From Locusta migratoria (Eukaryota; Arthropoda; Insecta; Orthoptera; Acrididae), in contig CM048745.1 in NCBI GenBank assembly GCA_026315105.1, positions 539,414,758-539,478,757 on the forward strand: DNA of 64,000 nt, in the 5' to 3' direction. A model generated the notes under the pieces. The model was not told the origin of the DNA and did no database searches. It saw nothing but the letters and a program-made list of their open reading frames with translations. Shown piece after piece: positions 53,805-64,000 of this stretch (position 1 is its first letter; each line of letters starts with the position of its first letter). The position numbers and the translations under genes were made by a program.

Positions 53805-55299
53805 TTCAGACTAAGTTAAATGGCCCTGTGTCCTCTGTGTCAGAGGGATATGTTGTAGTGGAGTCCTCGTCTGAACTAAGCGTGTCGTCTCTTTGATGTC
53901 TGATGCGATACCTTATGGTCGCATTTGTTGGTACATAGTGGGTTCTGTGCTAGATATGTGGTCTGTTAGTTCATTCATGTTCCTATTTGTCTGATTCACT
54001 GATAGTGTTTCTGTGGTGATCCCTGTTACGTTTAAGCGTGCGTGCAAGTACATTTCAGTCCAAAATTACGTTTTGAGGGGTCTTTGTTCATCGTATTGGT
54101 AACTGCCGACTGTAGAAAGTGAGGAGCTCTGAAACTGCGCTGGAAATGCACCATTCCATTAGCAGCATTGGCGTTTCATCTGTAGTCATTCCCTGACATT
54201 CGAGAAACAACCGTACACTCTACGGAGTTCTTTACTTTGGTTCCACCCTCGTTGCCAGACATCTAATTGCCGTGTGTTTAGTTGACGTCTTTGTTCTGTT
54301 ATTACTCTTAGCTTATCATATCTTCCTTTTCTAAGCCAACATCATGCGGCCTAGTATCTGACTGTTTCGTCTATCGGGATGGTACCCAGTACGACAAAAA
54401 GTGTTTCCATTGAAGTGGTGCAAAACGCCCTCGAAAACCTCATCAGTACACTCCTTCTTCCAGGTCTCACTACTGTTCTGTTGCTTACTAGAGCACGCCT
54501 TCGTGGCCATACACTTGCTGCGAAACAGTGCCGACTCATAGGGGGCACAATGGTATGCTTTGATGTGTGCGACTGGGAGTTTGTACTGTGCTTTGTTTAT
54601 GGGTACCAGTTTGTAAAAGGTTTTCTCTGCTTTACCAAAGTTAAGCATATGTGCTGGGTGAAACTGTGTTTTTGGTCACTGCATATTTCCAGGTATCGTG
54701 TGGCTTTTCTCTTTTGATGTTGGTGGTTTATATTTGATGGGTTTCGCCGTCAAGTGCCTTTGAGTTATATATAGGCGCCGTGTCGCACTTGTTCATTTAT
54801 TAGTGTAGCACCAATGTTCTATAGTGTTTAGGACACAAATGGCTTTGGTGTATAGTGTCTCCTGCTTGTCTGCGGTAATCATAGTATGCCAATATCCCAT
54901 CGGTAAGCGCGTCAATCAGGTGCAACAGTGGCTGTATCACAATGCCTCCGTATGTGGCTCCTCAAATTGAACCTTGGGGGGATAACCCTTTATAATCTTT
55001 TTGGCGATTTTCTGGTTTCTCGCCTGCCATTCAGCGACTCTGTTTAGCAGTACTCAAGAAAGCTCTTGTTACATGGAAACAGATACATGAAGGTCACGCA
55101 GTCAGTCAAACAATGCAGGCATCTAAAGCGCCTGCAATATCAGTTAAGATAGCGATAGCCTACTTAAATCGACTCTGCCAGTAACGTGGATATGAATCAC
55201 GATATAACTTCAAAATTAATATAAAGTCTCCTTTAGATGTTTTAACTCAATCGATGAAATCTGCTGCACTCTGTATATGATGCGCGCATCATCCAACGA
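53802..55299. other. Unannotated stretch
   Basis: 1.5 kb with frames of 105 and 112 codons on opposite strands around 54.33-54.72 kb; neither shows a family motif. Confidence 0.3.
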
Positions 55300-55489
55300 G
55301 CCGCGGTGGAGTAGCCGAGCGGTCTAAAGCGTCTCGCTGCGGAGCGCGCGGTTGCTTGCCGTGGAGGTTCCAGTCCTCCCTGGGGCATGGGTGTGTGTGT
55401 TGTCCTTAGGTTAGTTTACCTAGGTTTAAGTAGTTTGTAACCTACGGACTGATGACCACAAATTTGGTCCGATAGATTTACAAACATTT
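55300..55489 (+). mobile_element. SINE, GTGGAG-head subfamily
   Basis: Box A GTAGCCGAGCGGTC, box B GGTTCCAGTCC, GTGTGTGTGTTGTCC linker, and a tail hairpin CGGAC...GTCCG that pairs perfectly. The AATTTGAACATTT end is shortened to AAACATTTTA. Confidence 0.92.
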
Positions 55490-55947
55490 TATCTTCCTAC
55501 GTGCGTAGAGAGGAGGCTGCTCATAAGTTACGCAACTCGACGATCCATTGGTTCCCACAATTAGCAATAAAATTCTTATTCACATTTTCAGACCGCTGAA
55601 CGTAGGTGGTCGACGTGCCTGAGGTTGCTGATGATTAAATAAGACTGTCTACCAGTGATATATTGAGGAACTCCAAAACCTTCCTCAATATTCCGAATGT
55701 TGGGCCTAGCCGGAGTTCTTTCCATTAAGACTGCTGAATTGTTCTTGGCAGCTGGCAAAACGACAATGAGAGTCGCGGTCAGAACAAAGGCCATTTTAGT
55801 CTTTTTCTAGTCATGTTTGGTGCTGGTGACAGAATTTGAACAGATGCGGGTCCTTTCTCTGCAAATTTTTTGTCGTTTCACAGAGAAACTTACGAACTTT
55901 CCTGAAGAGTATCACTGAATAGTGGCAGAACCGTCCGTGATTGATTG

Positions 55948-55950
<3 letters not shown>
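55490..55950. other. Unannotated stretch
   Basis: Nothing recognised. Confidence 0.3.

Positions 55951-56006
<56 letters not shown>
55951..56006. repeat. (GA)28 microsatellite
   Basis: Uninterrupted, preceded by a (GATT)3 run. Confidence 0.92.
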
Positions 56007-56007
<1 letters not shown>

Positions 56008-56734
56008 GTGGCCCAACACCTAACATCATGTTACTCAAAATTAGCAACTGCTTCTTCAGTACAAAATTTCAGGGAAAGGAATAGTACGTAGCTATGGAGT
56101 GTATTTAAGTTTCTTTTTCAGTGCCGAGATGGTAATCATGTCGATGTTCTTTTGATAACGCCTCATTCTCTATTTCAACATTCTGTTATGAAAGCAGACT
56201 GAATTATAATCTCTGTTATTAAGTACTTTATGTTAGGATTATTGCTACTAGACGGTGTTCCTTCTCCCTTAAAACACTCTTACGTTTTTCTACCCTCAGC
56301 TTACATGAGAGGTACACCAGGAGAAAACATGTGACACAGCAGCAAACAAAAGGAAACGCGTAAGCACAGAAGATCGCATCGTCGCGCTGCGATATACAAG
56401 CCGGCACGTGGCTCGCAGCCGCCGCCAGCGTCTGTCGTCACTCCAGGCGGTGAGGACTGCGCATGCGTCGATACGCACAGTCCCACTGCCGACGAAAACT
56501 TTCTCAGAAGGCTGTGTAGCCAGCGGCTACCGGCGACAGACGTTAACACTGAGTGCTGGCGTAGGCGAAAAATCATTGTTGTGAACACCAGGAGACTCAA
56601 GCAGAGAAATTTAAGCGTCGAAAGAAATTGCAGCAGCTGAACGTCCTAGAAGATTGGACCTTCAACGGAAGTCTACCTGTGTATTAAATGCTGGAAACGT
56701 CACCTAATATGAGCGTTAATTTCTCTCTTGCAAG

Positions 56735-56980
56735 GAGACCACGTGGGTATCGGATTATAAAATTTCTCTATATTTATGGTACGTGAAGTTCAGAATTTGA
56801 ATATCAATCAGCCAAATCCATTCGACGCAACTCTCAAAAATTCTTGAGGAAATCGACTTTGAATCACAAGTACATGTAATTAGCAATAATTAAATCAATT
56901 ACCTTATATGTCAGTGTAGCTAAGCGTTATCTCTGCAACAATAAGGTCATTGATTCAGTCCTGCCGCGACAATTTATTTA
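56735..56980 (+). repeat. Dispersed repeat C, copy 1, with tRNA-like end
   Basis: Landmarks in order: CATGGTACC-type TATTTATGGTACGTGAAGTTC, CATTCGACGCAACTCT, AATTCTTGAGGAAATCG, then GTGTAGCTAAGCG (box A-like) and TGATTCAGTCC (box B-like). Confidence 0.6.
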
Positions 56981-57263
56981 ATATTTTTTTTACGTCGTGC
57001 TCGAATTTTTACGAATCATGTAGGTTTTTTTTTATTCGCAATTTTCTACATTTTATAAAATGTCGTCAATAATGTTGATTTGATTAAAAAACATATTTTT
57101 TCACAGTATTGTTCAGTTTGTGAAGACCTACGACGCTGTTTTTGGAAAGTCAGCTACATAGCTACTAATGGTTTTCCAAGCAGCTAACCCACTCAACCAT
57201 CGTTTAAGGTGACGACAAGGTGTTCCGCTAGTTTATTTACACGTAAACAAAAACTGTCACAAC

Positions 57264-57452
57264 ACGGCCGGCCGCGGTGGCCGAGCGGTCTGTGGCTATC
57301 AGTCTCTGCACGGCCGCTGTTGTCGGGGGTTCGAATCCCCCCTCGGGCCTGGATGTTTGTGCCGTCTTTAGTATTAGCTAGTTCATAAGTAGTTTGTAAG
57401 TTTAGGGAGTGATTACCACGTAGTTAAGTTCCACAAGCTCTACAAACACATT
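57264..57452 (+). mobile_element. SINE, main family
   Basis: Exact box B, head with a short deletion, tail ending AAACACATTTG. Exact duplication TGTCACAAC (57255-57263 and 57453-57461). It lies between the inverted copies of repeat C. Confidence 0.92.
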
Positions 57453-57529
57453 TGTCACAACTCGTGGAATTAGAAATCCCAAAATGATTTATATAATTCA
57501 ATTCGAAAACAAGGAAAAGAAAATATATT

Positions 57530-57775
57530 CATCACAGTGGGAATCGAATCACCGACACTATGGTGCGAGGCCAGAACACTACCTCTTGAGCTACACCAAC
57601 AGGTGCTGCAGGTTTTTAATTACTGGTACTTACGTGTAGTACTTGTAAAACTTCAATTTTCTCGAGAATTTTTAAAAGATGCAACGAATGGCCCGGACGA
57701 TTATTATTTGAGTTCTGGACTTCACGTACCATAAATACAAAGAATTCTAAAATCCGATACCCATGTGGGCTCCTT
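57530..57775 (-). repeat. Dispersed repeat C, copy 2, inverted
   Basis: On the minus strand it follows copy 1: TTTATGGTACGTGAAGTCC, CCATTCGTTGCATC, AATTCTCGAGAAAATTG, then the best tRNA-like end of the three, GTGTAGCTCAAGAGG and GATTCGATTCCCAC (57538-57606). The anticodon arm lacks the usual U before the anticodon. Confidence 0.62.
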
Positions 57776-58084
57776 GTTACATTCCTTAACACGAATACGA
57801 GGTGTTTTGTGAGGAATAGTAAACATTTTAGTAGATGGTAGTAGAATTCCAATAGAAATGTGATATAACACTGTGATTTTCTGCAGTACAGACATACATT
57901 CAGAGCATTTTCGTTTACTGTGTTGGTACATAGGTTTCTGTTGGTTGCTCTGGGCGCATTTCTCGAATGTCAGCAGCAGTGTGTTGCTCATGTTCTGAAG
58001 TCGTATTTAAGTTCACAATGAAGTTACTACTGTTCTGCAGCATGTAAACAAGTTGCAAGTATTTACTTTTGCCGAGATGCTCAA
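57776..58084. other. Spacer with partial similarity to 59.2 kb
   Basis: GAGGAATAGTAAACATTTTAG...GGTAGTAG near 57.81 kb recurs as GAGGAATACTAAATATTTTAG near 59.21 kb in the same orientation, probably one more old repeat. Confidence 0.4.
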
Positions 58085-58265
58085 ATGTTCAAATGTTTGT
58101 GAATATAAGGGACTTACTGCTGCGGTTATCCGACCCTAGGCCTACAAACCACTTTAACTAATTTACGCTAAGGACCCATTTCCATGCCCATACCCGAGGG
58201 GACTTCCGACGTCGAGCAACCGCGCAGTAACGCGCCTTAGAGCGCTCGGCCACTCCACCGTGGTG
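58085..58265 (-). mobile_element. SINE, diverged, box B damaged
   Basis: Head ends CCACGGTGGAGTGGCCGAGCG on the minus strand; the box B area is reduced to GGAAGTCCCC. Tail GGGTCGGATAACC, common AAACATTTGAACATTTGA end. Confidence 0.8.
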
Positions 58266-58377
58266 ATGAGTATGCCAATTTGGTATTTATGTATGGATTT
58301 TGCAACAAACGCTGCTACTGCTTATAGAGAAAACGGCATACTATTTCCTAACCACAGACAATTAGATTAAAAGTGTT

Positions 58378-58980
58378 TACTCGTGTGTTGTTCATTACAC
58401 TGCGTGTCACTAGTACAGTGCCCCGCAGTCATATTCCATCTGAAGGTGTAAATGAAGAGACTGTGGATGAAGTAGAAGGCATTATTAAGTCGGTAGAAGG
58501 CAGTCCTTCAACAAGCGCAAGTAGAACTCCTGCACGTATCGGTTTTCTACGTCATTACGTATGCATTGCTTCTATCCGAATCATTTACAGCCCATTCAAC
58601 ACATTTGAGCAGGAGACGAAGATAGTTGGAATTTTGTAGCTAGATACTTGAAAATCGCCATGTAATCCCAATTTTACTCTCCACTGATAAAGCCAATTTC
58701 ACTTGTGGTAGTATCAATAACACTCGTAATTCACATCAGTGGTCCGAAGGAAACCCACACCTCGCTGTGGAGACACATTTTTCTCTGTAAATGTGTAGTC
58801 TGGTTTGATCGACAATAGGTTTATTCGGCTTTATGTGTTACCTCATCGTCTTGAAGGGCCCCATTATCTATACTTTCTTGAAAATGAGCTTCCAGCTATA
58901 TTGGTAGATGCACTTAGGATACAAGAATGTGAATTTTCTTCCAGCATGACGGGTCTCCTCTCCTGTATATTTTAATCTGA
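58378..58980 (+). pseudogene. Decayed DDE transposase, Tc3-like / DUF4817 type
   Basis: Translation in three frames gives a collinear series: VNEETVDEVEGIIKSVEGSPSTSASR (helix-turn-helix region), YPNHLQPIQ, FSPLSTDKANF-type block with HQWSEGNPHLAVE (normally HxWSxENPH), then FLENELPAILVDA and a remnant of the WFQHDGAP motif (SSSMTG). I know this series from proteins commonly annotated as Tc3-like or DUF4817 transposases of arthropods. The catalytic residues cannot all be placed and several stops and shifts are present. Repeat C lies on both sides and might belong to the same transposon. Confidence 0.6.
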
Positions 58981-59019
58981 ACCCAACATTGGGTATAATT
59001 TCAGCCAGATTTTTCTGGT

Positions 59020-59062
59020 TACCGAAACATGTTTTGGCACCTCTGTGCTATCATCTGTGTTC
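59020..59062 (-). repeat. Degenerate hammerhead-like motif
   Basis: On the minus strand: CAGAUGA (one change), an extra U, AGCAC-AGAG-GUGCC as stem II, AAAA for GAAA, and the palindrome ACAUGU followed by U. Stem I is not evident. Confidence 0.25.
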
Positions 59063-59609
59063 TTAATTATTTTATAGGTTTGAAAATTAACATGCTTTAG
59101 TGTTAACCTAGATGTGAAAAAATTAGTATTAAAAATCGTATGTCTAAATGTAGGATGTTATTTAAATACCGTCTCCAGTCTTTCTGTAAATTTAGCTGTA
59201 CAATGTGTTTCAGGAGGAATACTAAATATTTTAGGAGGTGGTAGTAAAGACAAATTGCAATAAAATGCCATACAACATGTCTCGAATTTCACTGAATATA
59301 GAGATAGCTCTGTTAGTAAATAACACAAGCAGAGGCAAATGAGGACTTGAAAAACTAGATATCAAAAATTCCATCACCAAAATCAACGTAATTTTGACTC
59401 CTCTTGACAGCACCACGTTTGTGTCTTTGCATTCGTATGTAAGGGCTACACTATTCGTGATCCGAACGATCAAATCGACCCTTACTTGCCTATATCTACC
59501 GAGTAATATTCCGGGGAATACTAGTCAGTTTGGATTTGGAGCCTTTCCGTTTCTCCGTGTTTGCAGCAAAGTATTTTTTTTTTTCTTTTCTGGTTACCCA
59601 AACAACTTT

Positions 59610-59800
59610 CAGTCTACATGGAAAACGGATTTCTAGAATTTTTTGATACTTTTTGTACGTGAACTTCAGAACTCAAACATCAGGCAAAGCCATTCGACGC
59701 AACTCTAAAAAATTATCGAGAAAAATCGACTTTGAAGTTTTGGAAGTACACGTAAGTACCAATAATTAATTTAATTGCAGCATCTGTCGGTGTCTATGAT
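59610..59800 (+). repeat. Dispersed repeat C, copy 3
   Basis: Same orientation as copy 1: TTTTGTACGTGAACTTCAG, CATTCGACGCAACTCT, ATCGAGAAAAATCGACTTTG and AAGTACACGTAAGTACC. The tRNA-like end is largely lost (TGTCGGTGTCTATGATTGG). Confidence 0.58.
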
Positions 59801-59889
59801 TGGATAGCGTTGTTGGTTTACACCCAAATACATCTGTGTGTAGTGTAGCGTCGTGTTCGTGTTGGAGATGATGGGAGAAGGGAGAGGGT

Positions 59890-59995
59890 GAAACCCGATG
59901 CCGGTACATAGCCTACTACTCTAGAAAAGCACCAAGGGGCCGCCGAGCTTAACGTCCCCATCCGACGGACGGATCACCATCAACAACAGTACCAT
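59890..59995 (+). repeat. SINE-like segment of another family
   Basis: GAAACCCGATGCCGG, GGGGCCGCCGAGCTTAACGT, CCCCATCC and an ATCAACAACAG end resemble a short retroposon 3' region that I have seen in insect sequence. No box A or B is visible. Low certainty. Confidence 0.25.
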
Positions 59996-60984
59996 GCACT
60001 CACTCCATCAGGCATTACGGAGAAGTTTGGAATTTAATCCGTGTCTGTAGCTCAATTCCCACCAACATCTTGATACTGATCTTGGCAGATGTTACGGTGT
60101 GGTAGTTGAGCAGTAGCATAGTGTGCAGATCCGCCATCCTTATGCTTGTGTGGTCACGTATAGAAGCAACCGGAGGTTAAAAATATTAAAAGAAACCCTC
60201 GTAAGTTGACAGTCTGAGGGGTGTCTGACCGGAGCTAACGTTAATGTATTTCCCTTCATTTTTCATTCGCCGAGTGTCAGCTTAGTTTGGGTGGCGAAAT
60301 TCGTTTGTGTATCAAATATGGCGGAATACCCCATAGAGTGCCTTCTAAACAACGTACATTGTGCAGTGATATCTCCTCATACCTCATACTCCTAATATGA
60401 CAAACGTTCTCGAGGTGTACACTTAGAGCGGCACAAATATTAAGTGTCAGTTCAGAATCACTGTAGAAATACTTTCTGCGCATCTAACACAGAACATAAT
60501 TATTTAAATCTGAGTTCGGGGTGACGCGGAGGATGCCGCCTATGAAACTCCGAAACAAGAATCCCTACATGGCGCGAAAACATGCCTGTTTATACAAGCT
60601 GAACAATGTCTCTGAAAATTACGTATTTTTAATTTGCTACATTAAACTAATTACAATGGAAAAGTAAACAATTACATGCAACTGGCTATAGTAACAGGTA
60701 GTGTAAATAATACTGAGTAAGTTGATATGCAAATCTCCGTTACATTAATAGTGCTTCACCTCCAAAATTAATGTAATAAGTTTGTAAACAATTACTTCAG
60801 AATAAACGATAATTATACAAAGACTAATGAAGGTACAATATTCCTTACGTTAACTGTGAAACATAATAATACCTACTGTAATATAATTCAGGTATAATTT
60901 ACTTGGCCTTATCAAAAATAATAATTATCCTAATTTCTGCCCTATAACAATATGCCTCTGCCATGAATTAATATTGTATCTATG
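59996..60984. other. Unannotated AT-rich stretch
   Basis: Nothing recognised. Confidence 0.3.
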
Positions 60985-62098
60985 TTTCATAGATCTAGAC
61001 CGTGTTCCTAGGAGGAAGCTACTGTCAGTTCTACAAGATTATAATAGGCAATTAAAGGGATTTACGTACACTGTCAGGTAACAGAGTAGATGGCAAATTA
61101 AGCTCATAGTTCAGAGTAGTTTCAGGGGTAAGACGAGAGTGTAACCTGTCACCACTGTTGTTCTTACTATTCATGGATCATATTTTGAAAACAGTAGTCT
61201 GGCAGGGCGGGATTAAAATAGGTAAAAATAAAATAAGCAGTCTCAAATATGCGGATGACTTATTTGTAATGGCGGATTCGATTGAAAGGTTGCAAACTAA
61301 TAATTCAGAGCTCGATCAGAGGTGCAAGGATTATGATATGAAGATCAGCATCTCAAAAACAAAAGTAATGTCTGTGGGAAAGAGATTTAAACAGATTGAG
61401 TGCCAAATAGGAGGAACAAAGTTAGAACAGATAGACAGTTTCAAGTACCTGGGATGTATTTTCTCACAGGATGGCAACAAAGGGAAAGAACTGGAATCGA
61501 GGTGCAGAAAAGCTAATGCAGTGAGTGCTCAGCTAAGATCTACTCTCTTCTGCAGGCAGGAAGTCAGTACCAAGACTAAGTTAGCAGTGCACCGCTCTAT
61601 CTTTCGACCAACTTTGTTGTATGGGAGTGAAAGTTGGGTGGATACAGGTTACCTTATTCAAAAGGTAGAGGTTACATATATGAAAGTTGCAAGAATGATT
61701 GCAGGTACTAATAGATGAGAATAATGGCAGGAGGGTGTCCATAATGAGGAAATCAAAGAAAAACTTGGAATGAACACCATAGACGAAGCAGTTATATAGC
61801 GGACAGGTTGAGATGGTGGGGTCATGTTACACGCATGGGAGAAGAAAGGTTACCTAAGAGACTCATGAGCTCGGCAGCGGAGGGTAAGAGAAGTCGAGGT
61901 AGACCAAGAGGAAAGTACTTACATTCGGTGCAGAATGAGTTTGAAGTAGCAGAATGAGTTTGAAGTAAAAGGCATAACATCTGCCGAGGCATCAATGTTA
62001 GCAATGAAGAGGGGATCATGGAGGAATTTTATTAGAGGAACTATGCTCCAGACTGAACGGTGAAAGGCACAATCAGTGTATAATTATGGTGATGATTT
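60985..62098 (+). pseudogene. Second RTE-like LINE family, reverse transcriptase remnant
   Basis: FIDLDRVPRRKLLSVLQDYN (motif A block) is followed after frame breaks by VRRECNLSPLLFLLFMDHI, then the frame 61158-61718 with LKYADDLFVMADSIERLQ (intact YADD), ISISKTKVMSVGKR, FKYLGCIFSQDG and FRPTLLYGSESW. The C-terminal DRLRWWGHVTRMGEE block lies in other frames near 61.81 kb. Sequence differs clearly from the 50.7-kb family. The 3' end is followed by AAATAAATAAAT. The 5' half and endonuclease are missing. Confidence 0.82.
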
Positions 62099-62122
62099 CT
62101 AAATAAATAAATCCCTGAAACT

Positions 62123-62320
62123 AAATGTTCAAATGTTTGTTAAGCTTATGGGACTTAAATACGGGGTCATCAGACCCTAAACTTACAAACTACTTATCAA
62201 CTACCTTATACTAAGAACGGCACAAATATCCATGCCCGAGGGGGGATTCGAACCTCCGACCGTAGAGGCCGTGCAGACCGTGACTGAAGCGCCTCAGTCC
62301 CCACGGCCACCGCGGCCGGC
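62123..62320 (-). mobile_element. SINE, main family, at the LINE tail
   Basis: Full-length with box B GGTTCGAATCC. Exact 13-bp duplication AATCCCTGAAACT (62110-62122 and 62321-62333). Confidence 0.95.
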
Positions 62321-62333
62321 AATCCCTGAAACT

Positions 62334-63261
62334 CCGAAAATCACTTCAGCTAGTCAGAAAAAAGAATAACAAAAGTTTTGAAAAGGAAAATGATAATAGA
62401 CTGATTACACCGTACCTATTATTATACAACACTGGTATCAGGAGGTCAATAATGCAAACAGATGGGAACAAGTCCAACATTCTTCGTTACAAGTGGCAAG
62501 GCTCCGATTACATCTGTGTTTCATTCTGTCAGCGAGTACCATTACGTGACTCAGTTAGCCTCAGGGTGAAACATTTATCCTCCTTTCCACAAAAGAACTC
62601 CCTAATCTTAATCGGGTGAACTGGGACAGACTAGTGTGACGACCCCCTTTTTTATCGACCTCTGCTGCTGGATGGGGAGGACGGTTGGACAAAGTGACTA
62701 GGAAAGTCGATTGGTGGCAGCTAGTTAGGTCTGCTTTAGAGATTGGCTATCGACCGGCGTCTTTGTGAGCGGAGGCCTGAGAAATGACTGGCCGTGGTGG
62801 CTGGTTCCAGAGGCGCCTTTGTACCGGCTGCTCGCCCCTGCAGCCAGAATAGTTCCCATCACTCGCGACACCGCCGCCTCATTTCCGCCAATTGCTGCGC
62901 GCGGTATATCCCACTGTGGCACACCCCAAGCTGCGAGCTCGGCTACAGCTGGCCGAAACCTGCGGCTTACGACACCTGCGCCAATTTCATGAAGCCCTAT
63001 ACACTGGTCATTGCAATCGCCATCTATATTGGTAGCCTTCTCCTCAGGCGACCTTTTCGTCATCCTGACGTAGCAGTGACGTAAATAAGCTTATACTGAC
63101 GATTCGAATAGGTGTATCGAACTTTGTTCTGGTACAGCTAAGCTCAAAACTAAATGTAAACACGAGGGGGAGTTGGAAAATAGGGTTCCCCTGTCGAGGA
63201 TGTGATCAGAGGTGTAAATGAAAGGAAAAAAAGTAGAATGATACATTAAAGATTTCTTGTC
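62334..63261. other. Unannotated stretch, GC-richer around 62.75-63.08 kb
   Basis: Overlapping frames of 75-112 codons occur on both strands at 62725-63084 with no domain. No tRNA boxes or terminal repeats seen. Confidence 0.3.
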
Positions 63262-64000
63262 GTCTTCCGTCCGCAGGCTGGTTTGGTGCAGCTCTCCACG
63301 TTACCCTGTCCTGTGCAAGCCTCTTCATCCGAGAATAAGAACGGCAACCTACATTCTATTGAATCTGCTTACTGTATTCGTCCCTCGGTCTCCCTCTACG
63401 ATTTTTACCTCACACATTTCCTTCTAATGCTAACTAAATTGACGATTCTTTTATGTCTCAGCATATACCACAAACTCCTTTTCTTCCCAATTCTGTTGAG
63501 CACCTCCTCATTAGTTACGTGATCTACCCATCTGATCTTCATCATTCGTCTGTAGCACCACATTTCTAAACCTATCTTTTTTTTTGTCTGTACTCCTTAT
63601 CGTCCACGTTTCACCCCTATACAATGCTACAATACAGATAATGGCTTCAGAAAGATCTTACTAACGTTTAACCTGATATCCGATTTCAACAAATTTCGCT
63701 TCTTCAGAAACGCTTTTCTTCCCATAGCCATTCTGCATTTTATAACTTCTTTACTCCGGACATCAGAAGTTTATCTTGCTACCTAAATAACAAAACTCAT
63801 CTACTACTTTTATTGTCTCATAACATAATCTACTTCCTTCAGCATCGCCTGATTTTCTGACATTCCATTCCATTACCTTTGTTTTAGTCTTGTTAATGGT
63901 CATCTTAAACATTGATTTCAAGATATTGTCCATTCCGTTTAATTGCTCTTCCAGGTCTCGTACTGTCTTACAGAATTACTTTGTCGTCAGCAAACAGCAA
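63262..64000 (-). pseudogene. RTE-type LINE, C-terminal part, running off the window
   Basis: On the minus strand the sequence runs from the block encoding ETxRDLEEQLNGMD at the right edge through MAMGRKAFLKK to the 3' end GGAGAGCTGCACCAAACCAG, matching the 50.7-kb family along its length. Small gaps disrupt the frame. It contains the empty target site that shows the exact insertion point of the Helitron at 22.6 kb. Confidence 0.82.

Noticed and set aside
1..64000. CRISPR arrays, operons, riboswitches and rRNA genes
   Set aside because: The window is clearly eukaryotic; no regularly spaced repeats and no rRNA sequence were found.

Overview
The window looks like intergenic (or deep intronic) DNA from a large, repeat-swollen insect genome. 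An orthopteran, grasshopper or locust-like, is my best guess. That rests on about 30 copies of one tRNA-derived SINE with a distinctive 3' end (GACTGATGACC...AAACATTTGAACATTT), a second tRNA-derived SINE of a type I associate with Orthoptera, decayed RTE-type and Jockey/CR1-type LINEs, and no recognisable host exon, rRNA or operon-like structure. The genus is an inference.

Nearly everything that can be supported is a transposable element or a by-product of one. From left to right: 0-3.7 kb has SINEs, a non-autonomous Helitron and an antisense RTE-like remnant. 5.9-6.5 kb has a short element built from a 109-bp perfect inverted repeat. 6.7-9.2 kb has nested SINEs. 9.7-11.0 kb is a CR1-type LINE broken by a SINE and by a second inverted-repeat element that itself carries a SINE. 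14.5-15.7 kb is an RTE remnant broken by a SINE. 18.7-25.0 kb holds SINEs, Helitrons and an antisense RTE split by a Helitron. 29.9-30.9 kb has the second SINE family and a 69-bp tandem duplication. 37.2-38.0 kb is a large palindromic element with two SINEs. 38.9-42.9 kb has two CR1-type LINE copies and a Helitron structure with outward-facing 3' ends. 46.1 kb has a decayed, probably transposon-borne reading frame. 47.4-48.4 kb is a head-to-head pair of tRNA-Thr-like repeats ending in a 66-bp perfect palindrome. 50.7-53.8 kb is the most complete RTE-type LINE, dead in both endonuclease and reverse transcriptase. 56.7-59.8 kb holds a three-copy repeat around a decayed DDE transposase. 61.0-62.1 and 63.3-64.0 kb are further LINE remnants.

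No intact autonomous element is present. The biology here is parasitic layering: target-site duplications give the order of insertion at many sites, and SINEs, the youngest layer, sit inside Helitrons, LINEs, inverted-repeat elements and other SINEs.

Two signals stand out. (1) The inverted-repeat elements at 6.0 and 10.0 kb carry a hammerhead-ribozyme-like architecture (CUGANGA, hairpin, GAAA, short helix, complementary flanks) together with a Penelope-like layout of inverted arms, a 40-47 nt tail and target-site duplications. (2) The 3' ends of different SINE families keep a short hairpin whose stem sequence changes in compensatory fashion. Both are read by eye and need structure searches.
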